Source: Oscillatoria acuminata PCC 6304 (GTDB lineage: Bacteria > Cyanobacteriota > Cyanobacteriia > Cyanobacteriales > Laspinemataceae). Taken from it: DNA of 64,000 nucleotides. A program made the position numbers and the translations under genes. The notes under the pieces are model-generated. The model was not told the origin of the DNA, did no database searches, and worked only from the letters and a program-made list of their open reading frames with translations. Shown in pieces: positions 16,479 through 25,743 of this stretch. Numbering within the stretch: the stretch's first letter is position 1; each line of letters starts with the position of its first letter. The DNA lies in contig NC_019693.1 of NCBI RefSeq assembly GCF_000317105.1, positions 5,333,227 to 5,397,226 of the forward strand, given 5' to 3'.

Positions 16479-18575
16479 TCATCTAGCTTTTCCGTTGATT
16501 GAGTCGGCGATCGCCACCAGATTAATCGCTCGTTCCACTAAGGCGGATGTTGCCCGCTGGGTTTCTTTGACTCCCCTAGCGTTCCATTCAGCAATTTCCC
16601 GCATTTGTTGAAAAGCCGTCAAAATCGTTTCGGAGACTGTGGAATGTTCTTGATTGGCATGAACCATAGACTGAATCTGTTTAGAAATGGTGTTCAATCC
16701 CTGGGTCATCTCTTTGATAGCTCGGGATTGTTCAGTCATGGCACGGGCGACTTGCTCCGATTGCTGTTGCAGATTCGAGACTGCGCTGGCAATGAAGTCG
16801 CTGGCACTTCCTTGTTCGAGCATTCCTCGGGAAATATTAGAAATTAAGCGGGCCAGACGTCCAGCTTCTTGAGAGAGTTGTTCTCCTGCTGTGGACTGTT
16901 GGGCGAGGGCGCGGGAGGTGCTATTGGCGGCACGGCGCATGGATTCAACGGCTTGGACAATTTGATTGGCCCCTTTCGCTTGTTCGGCGGTAGCTTTGCG
17001 AATTTGGGCCGTGAGCAAGGAGGTATTTTGGGCGGCTTTCATGACATCTCGGGCGGCCCGGGCTTGTTCGTTCATGGCTTTTTTGGCCTCTAGGGCAATT
17101 TTCTGCATTTGGGATGCGGCCTGAACGATGTTTTGGGCGGTTTCTGATTGTTCAGCGGTGGCCCCGGCGACTTGTTTGGCTTGAGTGGCGGTGGTATCAA
17201 TAGCAGTGACGACGGTTTGTCCGGCCCCCAATTGTTCTTCCGAGGCCCGAGTAATTTGGGCAACCAGTTGAGCCGTTTCTTCGATTCCGTTGAGGATTTC
17301 TTTTAAGGCATTGACCCCATCTTCGGCGAGGCGTCCACTATCCTCGGCAACTTTCAAGCCTTCATTAGAGGTATTGACGGCTTCGGCGACGACGGTTTGC
17401 AGGCTTTTGATAATGCCGCCGATTTCTGAGGTGGCGGTAGCTGCGCGATCGGCTAGGGCGCGAATTTCTTCGGCGACAACGGCAAATCCGCGTCCGGCTT
17501 CTCCAGCTCTAGCCGCTTCGATGGAGGCATTTAAGGAGAGTAAATTGGTGCGTTCGGCGATTAAGTTAATGGTGTCTACGATGGAGCTAATTTCATCCGT
17601 GCGACTGCCGGTTTCTCGGATAGCCGAAGCGGATTTGACCATTGAGGAGCGCACCAGGTTGAGTCCCGAAATCGTTTTTTGGACCGTTGCCCCGCCAACG
17701 GTGGCATCCGTTGCCACTTTGCGGGTGATTTCGTTGGTTTGTTGGGTGAGTCGGGAGACATTGCGGATGGAGCAGTCGAGTTGTTCAGCACTGGTAGCGG
17801 CACTACTGGCGGCATCGGTGATTTCTTTGCTATTGAGGGCGACCCCCTGAATTGAGCGGGCCATTTCTTCAATGCTGACCGCGACTTGCTCCACCATTGC
17901 CGCGAGATTTTCTGCGGTAGCGGAGACTTGTTCGATGGAGGCGGCCATAGAATCCATAGCATGGGTGGTTTCTTCCGCTGCGGTATTCAAGTCATCAGCA
18001 TTCATGGCGACCCCAGAGATGGAACTGGTAATTTGTTCGATGGAGGCAGCGGTTTGATTGATAGCGGAAGCCAACTCATCGGTATCGCGACTGACACTTT
18101 TAATAGAGGCAGCAATTTCGGACATGGAACTGGTGAGTTGGGTGGAAGAGGTGGCCATTTCCTCCGTGGTGTTGCTGACACTTTTTATGGAACTCGCGGT
18201 TTCCTGGATATTGGTAGAAATTTCGGTAATTTCTGTGGCCAAACTGACGGTACTGACCGTTACCTGTTCAATCGAGGCGGCCATTTCGTTAACAAAGGAG
18301 ACCAGTTGTTCGCTGGCGGTGGCTACGCTGTCAGCTTGGTTAGCGGTTTCTTTGAGGGAAGAGACCATTTGGTGCAAGGCCACAGTATTTTCATCCAAAG
18401 AGCGGATTTGTTTGACAGCCCCAGTGGAGACCTCCTCCGCAATCCGCGAAATTTCATGAGCGGATTCGGTCATCTGAGTGGCGGATAACTGAATTTTGCT
18501 TTTGTCAGATTTCTGGGGTTTTTTGCCGAGTTTAGCTTTAGGTTTGCTGTTAAATTTAGGTTCTTTTTTAGCCAT
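16479..18575 (-). CDS. Soluble methyl-accepting chemotaxis protein
   Basis: A 698-residue receptor with no membrane helix, no HAMP and no recognisable sensor domain. A basic N-terminal 30 residues ([17 protein letters not shown]) precedes a very long Thr/Ser/Ala-rich helical coiled coil with heptads such as MAASIEQVS. The signalling tip is intact: [38 protein letters not shown], quoted here in parts ([29 protein letters not shown]). It should pair with the adjacent CheW and CheA and act in the cytoplasm or with a membrane partner; PilJ-like receptors differ by having TM helices. Start MAKKEPKFN is reasonable. The signal sensed is unknown. Confidence 0.92.
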   Translation of the reverse strand: MAKKEPKFNSKPKAKLGKKPQKSDKSKIQLSATQMTESAHEISRIAEEVSTGAVKQIRSLDENTVALHQMVSSLKETANQADSVATASEQLVSFVNEMAASIEQVTVSTVSLATEITEISTNIQETASSIKSVSNTTEEMATSSTQLTSSMSEIAASIKSVSRDTDELASAINQTAASIEQITSSISGVAMNADDLNTAAEETTHAMDSMAASIEQVSATAENLAAMVEQVAVSIEEMARSIQGVALNSKEITDAASSAATSAEQLDCSIRNVSRLTQQTNEITRKVATDATVGGATVQKTISGLNLVRSSMVKSASAIRETGSRTDEISSIVDTINLIAERTNLLSLNASIEAARAGEAGRGFAVVAEEIRALADRAATATSEIGGIIKSLQTVVAEAVNTSNEGLKVAEDSGRLAEDGVNALKEILNGIEETAQLVAQITRASEEQLGAGQTVVTAIDTTATQAKQVAGATAEQSETAQNIVQAASQMQKIALEAKKAMNEQARAARDVMKAAQNTSLLTAQIRKATAEQAKGANQIVQAVESMRRAANSTSRALAQQSTAGEQLSQEAGRLARLISNISRGMLEQGSASDFIASAVSNLQQQSEQVARAMTEQSRAIKEMTQGLNTISKQIQSMVHANQEHSTVSETILTAFQQMREIAEWNARGVKETQRATSALVERAINLVAIADSINGKAR

Positions 18576-18669
18576 GATTTTGGGTTAAATGGGTTGGGAA
18601 TAAGTTGGAGTAATCGTTGAGGAAAAATGAGGTTATTTTGGTTGTTTTAAGGTTCAAAAGCTGTTTAAA

Positions 18670-19137
18670 TCAGGGGACTGTTAGGGGTTCTATTGGTTCT
18701 GAGCCATTTAATAAAGGGTCAACATTGAGTAAGAGAATGACGCGCTCTCCTAATGTGGCAATTCCACAGAGGTAGCGGCTGCTCAATCCGAGGCACTCTT
18801 CCGGGGGGGGTTGGATGGTTTCGGGGGGTACTCGGACAAATTCCCGGGCGGTATCGACGATTAAACCAACCGTGCGCTGATGGATGTGAATGACGATTAA
18901 GCGGGTGCTACAGTTATAGGCAATTTTGGGGAGTCCCAATTTGACGCGCAAGTTCAGAACGGGAATGACTTGTCCGCGAGAAAAGACGACGCCTTCGACA
19001 AAGGGCTGGGTTTTGGGAACGGGGGTAATTTGGTCAATCATTTCCATTTGCTGGACGATGGAGGAGGAGATGGCGTAGGTGGTGTTGGCCAGTTCAAAGA
19101 AGATATAGGTGGAGTTGGGGTTGTTTGGGTGGGTCAT
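18670..19137 (-). CDS. cheW: Chemotaxis adaptor protein CheW
   Basis: A 155-residue single CheW domain, which couples receptors to the CheA kinase. Typical segments are YIFFELANTTYAISSSIVQQ, ITPVPKTQPFVEGVVFSRGQ with VIPVLNLRVKLGLP, RLIVIHIHQRTVGLIVDTA and GIATLGERVILLLNVD. The length is standard. It lies 73 bp downstream of the true end of cheA (19211) and 94 bp upstream of the MCP, in the same direction. Confidence 0.94.
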   Translation of the reverse strand: MTHPNNPNSTYIFFELANTTYAISSSIVQQMEMIDQITPVPKTQPFVEGVVFSRGQVIPVLNLRVKLGLPKIAYNCSTRLIVIHIHQRTVGLIVDTAREFVRVPPETIQPPPEECLGLSSRYLCGIATLGERVILLLNVDPLLNGSEPIEPLTVP

Positions 19138-19210
19138 GGGACTGATGGGGAGTAGAAGTTAGGGGTTTTTTGTTGAGTTTGGTGGTTTGTGAACGGGGTA
19201 GGGGGTGGGG

Positions 19211-19437
19211 TTATGCGGGTTGTTTGCGATGGTGGGTTCGGACTAAGGCGGGGGCATCCAGAATTAAGATGACTCGACCTTCTCCGATTTCGGTAGCACC
19301 AGAAATGCCCAGGACTTGAACGAGGGGGTCGTTCAGGGGGCGGACGACAATTTCCCGTTGTCCGAGGATGCGATCGACGACAATGCCGACGGTATTGGGT
19401 CCGCTACTGACGATGACGACTCGTAAGTAGGAGGGGG
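19211..19437 (-). pseudogene. cheA: Out-of-frame C-terminal part of CheA (second half of P5/CheW-like domain)
   Basis: In the frame ending with TAA at 19211-19213, the minus strand reads YLRVVIVSSGPNTVGIVVDR, then ILGQREIVVRPLND, LVQVLGISGATEIGEGRVIL and ILDAPALVRTHHRKQPA. This is the canonical end of the CheA regulatory domain. It continues the kinase exactly where the main frame degenerates. The switch point lies within 19436-19465, which contains two runs of eight G (19440-19447 and 19451-19458). Removing one base restores a protein ending at 19211. It could be a real slipped-strand mutation, a phase-variable site or a sequencing error. Confidence 0.88.
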
Positions 19438-21314
19438 ATGGGGGGGGATTGGGGGGGGTTAGAGGGGGTGGATTTTCCGGGGGGTAAGTTAAAGAGGGAT
19501 TCGAGACGCAGGAGGGGAATGACTTTCCCTCGGTAAGGAATCATGGGGGTTTGGTCAAAGAGGGTGATGGCGGTGGCGGGAAAGGTGATGGCCTCGCGGA
19601 CGGAATTTTGAGGAATGGCGTAGGTTTCGGGGCCGAGGGAGAGCAGAAGCGCATCGGCGATCGCCAAGGTGAGGGGGAGTTCAATCACAAATTTGGTTTT
19701 TTGACCTGTGATGGTTTCCAGGGTCAGGGCTCCCCCTAGTTCTTGAATGGTCTTTTTGACGATCGCCATTCCCACTCCCCGACCACTGGCTAAATCGGCG
19801 ACCTCCCGGGTGGAAAACCCGGGGGTGCAAAGAATTTCTAAGAGGGTGGTCGAATCGTAATTTTGAGAATGGAGATTTCGAGGTTCGCGCTGGGGTAAGA
19901 GTCCCCGGGATGAGGCTTTTTCGAGGATTTGGGCGGGATTAATACCTATACCATCATCTTCGATTTCAATGATGACCATCTCTCCACTGGTTCTGGCTCT
20001 TAAAGAAAGGGTTCCTTCAAGGGGTTTACCTACATTTTGTCTCTCTTCGATGGTTTCTAATCCATGACTGACGGCATTTCTGACCAGATGCAAGAGAGGA
20101 TCCATCATCCGCTCTACGACGAATTTATCAATTTCGGTTTCTTGACCGCTGAGTTCAACCCGGATTTGTTTGGGGGTCTCGCGCACGAGGTCGCGCACCA
20201 CAAATTGCATCCGGGCAAAGATTTCCCCGATGGGGACTAAGCGGACTCGCATCACCCCTTCTCGCAGGTCCCGGAGTTGCCGTTCTAGGATTTGGTTGAT
20301 TTCGGTCAGGGGACGCAAGTCGGGGGGGGTGAGTTTTTGTTGGAGTTGGGTGAGGTGATTGGACAGTCGCGATCGGGTGATGACTAAATCTCCCATCATC
20401 CGCATCAGTTCATCCAGTTTGGGGAGGTCTACCCGCACTAAGTTGGAACTTTGGGAAATTAAGGGGGCGGCGGTGGGGGAGTCTGGGGTGGGGCTGCTGA
20501 AGGGTTCCGGTGGGGAATCTACTTGAGGGTCTTCGGGTGTGGTTTCTGCTGTTTGAGGGGTGTTCGCTTCAGGGACGAGATAGGGAGTCCAGGTGAGCCC
20601 GTCGTTTTCCCAGCCGATAAAGGTGTTGGCATTCACCGCCGTGACGATGAGGAAGTCAAATTGAATTTTTCCCTCTGGGGTCATCCGAGGTGCGGCATAA
20701 ATTAACGGGCCCAGATTTTGGAGGCGATCGCGAATTTGGTTGACATTGATGCCTTGATGGGAGAGTTCGGGAGTAGGGATAAAAATAAACTGCCAAGGTT
20801 GAGCCCCTGGGGTGGCTAAACCTCGCTGCAACCGGCTGATTTCTTCCGCTTTGAGTTGCAGCACTGGGGGGGTCGAGTCTGCCACTTCACTCGCTTTTTC
20901 GGTTGGGGAAGTAACCGCTTTTAAGGCAGCAACGCTCTGTTTAATATCCGGCGATGGGGTTTGCTGACGATGGGCGGCAATGGTTTGCTCTAGTCCTTTG
21001 GTTCCTCCCAACAAAGCATCAAATCCTTGGGGACTGAGCATCACTTCCTGGTCCCGCAACACCCGCAAATAGCTCTCCATTTCATGGGCGAGTTCCTCCG
21101 CCTCTTTCACTCCCACCATGCCCGATAACCCTTTGAGGGAATGGAAACTGCGAAATAGCTCGTTCAAAACCGACCGCTCAATAGCAGTTTTCCCCACAAA
21201 CGGCTCGATCGCCAACAATTCTCGCCGCACTACAGTTAAATGGTCTTCGCATTCGGCAAAATAGTCTTCTAAGAAGTCTGCAAAAAAATTTTTAGGGTCG
21301 GGTTGGGTGGACAC
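19404..21314 (-). CDS. cheA: Chemotaxis histidine kinase CheA, frameshifted near its C-terminus
   Basis: CheA autophosphorylates on its HPt histidine and passes phosphate to CheY and CheB. Visible domains: HPt with H58 (RSFHSLKGLSG); a P2-like segment (about 155-245); P3 dimerisation (VRVDLPKLDELMRMMGDLV); P4 ATPase with N-box HLVRNAVSHGLE, G1 DDGIGI and G2 GRGVGMAIV; and the first half of the CheW-like P5 domain (ALLLSLGPETYAIP ... IPYRGKVIPLLRLESLF). Then a Pro-rich tail is read through poly-C (minus strand) and stops after RHRQ. The missing half of P5 is present in another frame at 19211-19437. One extra base in a G8 tract explains this. Without that half, coupling to receptors should be impaired. 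Confidence 0.93.
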   Translation of the reverse strand: MSTQPDPKNFFADFLEDYFAECEDHLTVVRRELLAIEPFVGKTAIERSVLNELFRSFHSLKGLSGMVGVKEAEELAHEMESYLRVLRDQEVMLSPQGFDALLGGTKGLEQTIAAHRQQTPSPDIKQSVAALKAVTSPTEKASEVADSTPPVLQLKAEEISRLQRGLATPGAQPWQFIFIPTPELSHQGINVNQIRDRLQNLGPLIYAAPRMTPEGKIQFDFLIVTAVNANTFIGWENDGLTWTPYLVPEANTPQTAETTPEDPQVDSPPEPFSSPTPDSPTAAPLISQSSNLVRVDLPKLDELMRMMGDLVITRSRLSNHLTQLQQKLTPPDLRPLTEINQILERQLRDLREGVMRVRLVPIGEIFARMQFVVRDLVRETPKQIRVELSGQETEIDKFVVERMMDPLLHLVRNAVSHGLETIEERQNVGKPLEGTLSLRARTSGEMVIIEIEDDGIGINPAQILEKASSRGLLPQREPRNLHSQNYDSTTLLEILCTPGFSTREVADLASGRGVGMAIVKKTIQELGGALTLETITGQKTKFVIELPLTLAIADALLLSLGPETYAIPQNSVREAITFPATAITLFDQTPMIPYRGKVIPLLRLESLFNLPPGKSTPSNPPQSPPIPLLLTSRHRQ

Positions 21315-21398
21315 AGGGGTTTTTCTCTCTTTTATATCTTTGTAATCAAGTAATTAATTAGATTTTAGAGGGGAGAATTGGGAGAATTGGGAGATGAT

Positions 21399-21767
21399 TT
21401 AATGAGTTAGTAAATCGTGAACTTGACTTGAAAGAGAGCCGGGTTCAAAGGGTTTGGTTAAATAACAGGATGCTCCAGCTTGGATGGCTTCACTCCGACT
21501 ACCTTCATCCCCTTTAGTGGTTAAAATTACAATAGGGGTTCTATTGTAGCTGGGATGTCCCAAGACGAATCTCAGGACTTCCAACCCATGCATATCGGGC
21601 ATATTCAAATCTAAAATCATTAAATCGAAGGGAGCAACTGCTAGTTGTTCTATCGCTTCTAGTCCATTCCCTGCTTCCTGAAAAGTCACGTTGGTTAAGT
21701 CGCGCAGGGATGCGATTACCATTTTTCTCATCGTGGCTGAATCATCTACAACTAAAATCCGCTTCAT
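21399..21767 (-). CDS. cheY: Single-domain response regulator (CheY type)
   Basis: A 122-residue stand-alone receiver domain. The acidic pocket is D8-D9 (LVVDDSATMRK), the phospho-site is D53 (LMILDLNMPDMHG), the switch threonine is at T83/T84 (VILTTKGDEG) and the lysine is K105 (YLTKPFEPG). It is the first gene of the minus-strand chemotaxis operon, 84 bp upstream of cheA, with AAGGAG ahead of the start. It is the likely output of the pathway, probably acting on the twitching/gliding machinery because no flagellar genes are expected in cyanobacteria (inference). Confidence 0.94.
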   Translation of the reverse strand: MKRILVVDDSATMRKMVIASLRDLTNVTFQEAGNGLEAIEQLAVAPFDLMILDLNMPDMHGLEVLRFVLGHPSYNRTPIVILTTKGDEGSRSEAIQAGASCYLTKPFEPGSLSSQVHDLLTH

Positions 21768-21999
21768 CGGTCATTTCTCCTTGACTTTAAATGGAATAAA
21801 TGCTACTATTAACCCCAAAAAATGATAACGTTTAGACCTGCATTTTTACTAACAATATGGAGCCTTAACCCTGTTAATTTGAGCTTCTATAACCTCGATT
21901 GTGAACGCCCCAGTGCTCTAACTTATGAATTTACTGAAATTCACAACCCATCAGCGCTGCTGGGGCTTTCTAAAAATTATATAATCTTCAGGCAACAAC

Positions 22000-22048
22000 G
22001 GATGAGACTCTAGTCAATCAGAGCGCTCTATTGACTAGAGTCTCATCC
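22000..22048. other. Perfect 19-bp stem hairpin upstream of the chemotaxis operon
   Basis: GGATGAGACTCTAGTCAAT pairs exactly with ATTGACTAGAGTCTCATCC around an 11-nt loop. A weak T-rich stretch follows on the plus side. It may terminate an unrecognised plus-strand transcript, or be a remnant of an insertion element. Confidence 0.5.
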
Positions 22049-22353
22049 TTTAATTATTTTCTCATATTCTTTTCCAAACGGGGGGATTTCTTCAAAAAAT
22101 GCAACAATCTCCCCAGCGCTTTCTACAGTTGACTATTTTGGCAATCCTTATCCCCCAGGCTGTTTTAAGAGTCTGGATCTGATGGATGAGAGTGGGTCTG
22201 AAATCCGCTTGCTGCTTCGTGGGTTCCTCTGCCTCTCCTGCAATTCCCTAGTAAGGAGGGTTTTTTGCTCTGATTATTCCTGGGTTTGAGTGAGATTTAG
22301 ATGGGTTTTAAGTCTTGATTAGTCTGAAAATTATCATGTTAGCTCATTTTGTA

Positions 22354-22463
22354 GGGAGCATCTCAATTTGGCAAAGAGACCTAACCCCCCAGCCCCCTTC
22401 CCTACAAGGGAAGGGGGAGTAAGAGGTATAAATTCCCCTTTTAGGCAAAATTGAGATGCTCCC
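22354..22463. repeat. MITE-like element, family B, with 8-bp target duplication
   Basis: A 110-bp element with terminal inverted repeats GGGAGCATCTCAATTT. Flanks ATTTTGTA (22346-22353) and ATTTTTTA (22464-22471) match at 7 of 8 bases, as expected for an 8-bp target-site duplication. The inside holds CCCCCTTCCCTACAAGGG and AAGGGGGAG stems and has no ORF. A second complete copy is at 56139-56283. Confidence 0.8.
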
Positions 22464-22712
22464 ATTTTTTAAACAGTTTTTCCCTGATTTGAGTAGTAAA
22501 AAATTGGCGTTTTGAAGGATTATAGATGATAATCAATTATTTTATTTCTCTATAATACCTCGATTTTATCAGCAAGTGATGAATTACTTTGTAAAATTAA
22601 TAAAAATTTAATCATCTAGGAAATGCGACAAGTTAGACAACATTTGGGTTTTCAAACAGGAGGACTCGATTTTGGCGATCGCCAGGGGGGTACAAGGAAG
22701 GGTTTCCTGTTT

Positions 22713-23107
22713 CTATAAACGCGGGAAATCACAGAAGCAATCAAGGGGAGTGGGACGGCTGATTCAGGGATTTATTCGGAAAAACACCTACGGATAGCAG
22801 TCCTCAATCCGTGGTGTCAGGGATCCCCCGTTGAAACCTGGGGAGTGCCGCAGATCTTTCGCTATGCCAGTGTGCATCGGGCTTCCCTGGCTGGGTTACA
22901 AATCCGGCAAGGATTGCGATCAAGACTTACACATTAATCCCTATTCGTAGGGTTGATTCGCGAATCAACCCTACGAATAGGTTTTAATCTCCCAATATAG
23001 GTAAGTCTGGGCTATATATATCTCCCAAGGCGATCGCTAGGGCTCGTCTGGGTTACAGTATGAGCGACTACTTCGATACTCAAAACACAGAAGAGGTCAA
23101 TCCGTAA
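22713..23107 (+). pseudogene. Possible gene remnant interrupted by a palindromic element
   Basis: The frame from about 22713 reads a coherent protein-like sequence (SEKHLRIAVLNPWCQGSPVE; TWGVPQIFRYASVHRASLAG; LQIRQGLRS). It is cut by the palindromic element at 22923-23007. After the element another frame reads GLYISPKAIARARLGYSMSD and YFDTQNTEEVNP then stop at 23107. The two pieces could be the halves of one small protein. I do not recognise the family; no start codon is clear. It ends 22 bp before the HAD gene. Confidence 0.35.
22923..23007. repeat. Palindromic miniature element with AGACTTAC ends
   Basis: AGACTTAC at the left end and GTAAGTCT at the right end are exact inverted repeats. 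The centre is a perfect 42-bp palindrome (22940-22981) with 21-bp arms whose middle is GTTGATTCGCGAATCAAC. A similar imperfect hairpin with the same middle (GTTGATTCGCAAATC) is at 54401-54460. No ORF. Confidence 0.65.
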
Positions 23108-23129
23108 AACTCAAGGGACCCAAGAAGCT

Positions 23130-24002
23130 ATGCCAACTCCTATAACCCATCCCTCCCAATGGGGTGAACCCGCGATCGCCAGTAGCGATATCCAATTGCT
23201 GGTCCTCGATATTGATGGCACCATTGCCGGAGTCTCTAATCAAATCACCCAATCGGTGAAAGAAGCAATTGCCGCAGTGCATAGAAAAGGTATCCCAGTG
23301 GCGATCGCCACGGGACGGATGTATCGATCCGCCCTCCGGTTCCACCAGGAAATAGTCTCCCCCTTACCCTTAATCGCCTACCAAGGGGCATTAATCAAAG
23401 ACCCCGCCACTGAAACCCTTCATTACCACACCCCAGTTGCATCGGAAATCGCCCTGGAGTTATTGGACTACTTCGATGACTCCACTGTGCGATCGCAGCT
23501 TTCAGTCCACTGCTATATTGACGATTGTCTCTACGTTCGCGAACTCACCCCAGACAGCCAAGCTTACGGAGATCGCACCGGAGTGACACCAATTCCCTAT
23601 GGCGACTTGCGGCCCCTGATCGCCGCATCTGCCCCCACAAAACTCCTAGCCCTCAGCCAAAACACGGCGTTAATCGACGAGTTGCTGCAAGCCTTTAGCT
23701 TGCGCTATCCCCCCACCGAACTCTACCTGACTAAATCTCATACCACCTTCCTAGAAGCGGGAAATCCAGCAGTGAATAAAGGCGCTGCCGTCCGTTATCT
23801 AGCGGAAGATATCCTCGGACTCTCGGCAGGGAACGTCATGTGTATTGGGGATAATTTTAATGATGTAGAAATGCTGGATTATGCCGGAATCGGGGTAGCG
23901 ATGGGAAATGCCCCCGAGGGAGTCAAAGCTGTCGCTAATTGGGTGAGTCACTCCGTTGAGGAAGAAGGAGTTGCCCGGGCGATCGAACAGTTTTTGCTGT
24001 AA
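23130..24002 (+). CDS. Cof-type HAD-IIB family sugar-phosphate phosphatase
   Basis: A 290-residue haloacid dehalogenase of the Cof/IIB type, which hydrolyses small phosphate esters such as sugar or nucleotide phosphates; the substrate here is unknown. Motif I is VLDIDGT (nucleophile D27, acid D29), motif II IATGR, and motif IV GDNFND (D241, D245). The lysine of motif III lies in NKGAAVRYL. The region between (about 90-200) is the α/β cap typical of type IIB. It has a 20-residue N-terminal lead before the first strand. It is a single gene convergent with the DALR-domain gene. Confidence 0.92.
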   Translation: MPTPITHPSQWGEPAIASSDIQLLVLDIDGTIAGVSNQITQSVKEAIAAVHRKGIPVAIATGRMYRSALRFHQEIVSPLPLIAYQGALIKDPATETLHYHTPVASEIALELLDYFDDSTVRSQLSVHCYIDDCLYVRELTPDSQAYGDRTGVTPIPYGDLRPLIAASAPTKLLALSQNTALIDELLQAFSLRYPPTELYLTKSHTTFLEAGNPAVNKGAAVRYLAEDILGLSAGNVMCIGDNFNDVEMLDYAGIGVAMGNAPEGVKAVANWVSHSVEEEGVARAIEQFLL

Positions 24003-24056
24003 GGCAGAGTGTGGGGGACTTACAAGAGTAAGTTTGTTACGCTTAATTGCGCCTCC

Positions 24057-24096
24057 GGTCCCCTCCCCTTGGCAAGGGGAGGGTTAGGGTGGGGTT
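24057..24096. repeat. Short dispersed inverted repeat (CCCCTCCCCTTG ... CAAGGGGAGGG)
   Basis: A small hairpin with the TCCCCTCCCC/GGGGAGGGTTAGGGTGGGG wording often seen scattered in filamentous cyanobacterial genomes; it resembles the interior of family B elements but has no terminal repeats here. Confidence 0.45.
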
Positions 24097-24148
24097 CTTC
24101 GTGGGCGATCGCCTCGTCTTTTCATGGGTTTTAAAAATTTGCAGCAGA

Positions 24149-24189
24149 AAGGGCACCGACGACTGGCCGTGTTTCGTCTCGGTGCCCTT
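24149..24189. terminator. Hairpin between convergent HAD and DALR genes
   Basis: An 11-bp perfect stem (AAGGGCACCGA with TCGGTGCCCTT) around a 19-nt loop, midway between stops at 24002 (+) and 24319 (-). Position favours a shared terminator; no long T-run. Confidence 0.5.
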
Positions 24190-24318
24190 ATCTGGTTCGC
24201 TCCTCACACACCTGTTAATATATCGAACCCAAGCGGATTTGTCACCCCCCTCAAAAAACTTTCTTGAGAATTTTGTGACATTTTTTTGAGTTCAGATTCC
24301 CAGACGCAGGCATCTCGG

Positions 24319-25203
24319 CTAGAGTTCCTGGGGGGCAACACTGCTCAATTCTTTTTCTAGCAAGCGTTTCAGTAATTTTTGGGTGAGGAAAATTAACCCC
24401 AATCGGGCTTGGGCTAAATCAGGGTCCTGGGATTTCACAGATCCCCAAATTTGACATTGAGCGTAAAAAGTCAGGAAGTCCTGACTTAAGAGGGTGGCAA
24501 CAGGAAATCGGCTAGGCATTTGGGGGAGAGAAACGGGAGAACTGAGGGCATCTACGGTGGCGATCGCCTGGGAAATTAAGGCCCGTTCCGCAGGATGATG
24601 GGGCTTAAGGTGGGTTGGGGATTCCAACCAGGGGATCCGGTCTGGGGCCGTTAGCTGCTCCTGACTGGGATGGGTGGGGGTTTGGAGGGTAATCAAGCCT
24701 TCTCGGTGGGCCAACCGTAGCAGGGCGCAACACCGGGCATGGGCGTACTGAATCGGAAATAAATCGAGTTCTCCAGAAGGGGGAAAAGGTCTGGGGTCCG
24801 GAGTGGGGTCCGGTGGGAGGTCCCAAGTAATGGCCCGTTGTAACCAAATCGCAATCCCCGGGTCCGTGAGTTCAAGGTACAGTTTGCCCGGTGGAACCAC
24901 GCTCAGGCTCCAGTGCTTGGCCCCCAGGGGAAGTGCGAACTCAGGGGGCCGGGAGTCCGGGAAACCCTCGGCGATCGCCTGGGCAATTTCCATAGGAGGC
25001 ATAGACTCCTGTTTGGCCAGTTGTAGGGCGACTGGGGAAATATAAAGGATGCGTTGGGTATCTTTGCCGCGATAGAGGGGGATAGACTGGGGCCAAGTCG
25101 AGGGACCGGATCTACCTGAGCGATCGCCGGATGCCAAAGGTGAGGGGATGGCTTGTTGGAGTTGGGCTAAAAGTTGCGAGGCGATCGCCAAGGGTTCAAC
25201 CAT
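24319..25203 (-). CDS. Stand-alone DALR anticodon-binding domain protein (ArgRS-like)
   Basis: A 294-residue protein without the catalytic HIGH/KMSKS domain. The C-terminal ~130 residues resemble the DALR domain of arginyl-tRNA synthetase: the ArgRS-like FPIQYAHARCCALLRLAH segment, LISQAIATVDALS and YAQCQIWGSV ... LARLGLIFLTQKLLKRLL-type helices. The N-terminal part (to ~145) contains IPLYRGKDTQRILYISPVAL and is not recognised. Such truncated ArgRS-like proteins occur in cyanobacteria as DALR-domain proteins; function is not known. A role in binding tRNA or RNA is an inference from the domain. Confidence 0.8.
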   Translation of the reverse strand: MVEPLAIASQLLAQLQQAIPSPLASGDRSGRSGPSTWPQSIPLYRGKDTQRILYISPVALQLAKQESMPPMEIAQAIAEGFPDSRPPEFALPLGAKHWSLSVVPPGKLYLELTDPGIAIWLQRAITWDLPPDPTPDPRPFPPSGELDLFPIQYAHARCCALLRLAHREGLITLQTPTHPSQEQLTAPDRIPWLESPTHLKPHHPAERALISQAIATVDALSSPVSLPQMPSRFPVATLLSQDFLTFYAQCQIWGSVKSQDPDLAQARLGLIFLTQKLLKRLLEKELSSVAPQEL

Positions 25204-25455
25204 AATCGAGTCAAGGGGTGAGAGGGTCAGGTTATCGGGTCCAATGGGATCCCCCGACTCATCCGATAGCCGAAAGCCTGCCCATCCATCACCGAATAAA
25301 ACTGGGCCAAAAGTAACCGGACAAGTCAGAGGGGGTTAAGTAATATTGGCTACCGTAATTCTTGGATCCCAGCTTATTTTAATATGAACCCAGAACTGTG
25401 CAAGGGCGATCGTTCCCAACTGATGACCGATTACTCTAAACTCTCCCCTGTCTTA

Positions 25456-25640
25456 ATACCCAATCTGGTGGGTAAAAGTCGGTTTTTGCTTTTAGCCCGC
25501 GCAGGCGGGCTTCGTCCGTATAGCCCCACCCTTGAGGGTGTGGGTTTTTGTAGACCCAATCTGGTGGGTAAAAGTCGGTTTTTGCTTTTAGCCCGCGCAG
25601 GCGGGCTTTGTCCTGGTAGCCCGACCCTTGAGGGTTTAGG
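25456..25640. repeat. Tandem pair of family A-type repeat units
   Basis: Two ~98-bp units start at 25456 and 25554, each with CCAATCTGGTGGGTAAAAGT, CGGTTTTTGCTTTTAGCCCG and an inverted GCCCGC..GCGGGC stem followed by ACCCTTGAGGGT. They share the core of family A (copies at 3725, 31954, 54518) in the orientation of the 54518 copy, but the CAACCGGATTCCGTAT end is missing. The open frame across it is incidental. The rest of 25204-25848 shows only the repeats at 25744-25776. Confidence 0.7.
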
Positions 25641-25743
25641 GCGGCTTAATCCAGAAGGCTACAGGTGGAGCAAACATGGGCAATTTTTTTGCAGTTAACC
25701 CCGACTCCCGGTCAACGTTATCACCGATTTATAACCGTTGATG

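Noticed and set aside
17290-18488. Long plus-strand frames opposite the soluble MCP
   Set aside because: They are antisense readings of a repetitive Ala/Ser-rich coiled-coil gene with strong coding evidence on the minus strand.
9660-21767. Flagellar chemotaxis operon
   Set aside because: No flagellar genes are present and cyanobacteria lack flagella; a gliding/pilus pathway is more likely.
25384-25698. 104-codon plus-strand frame
   Set aside because: It runs through two copies of a dispersed repeat and repeats its own sequence; not a gene.
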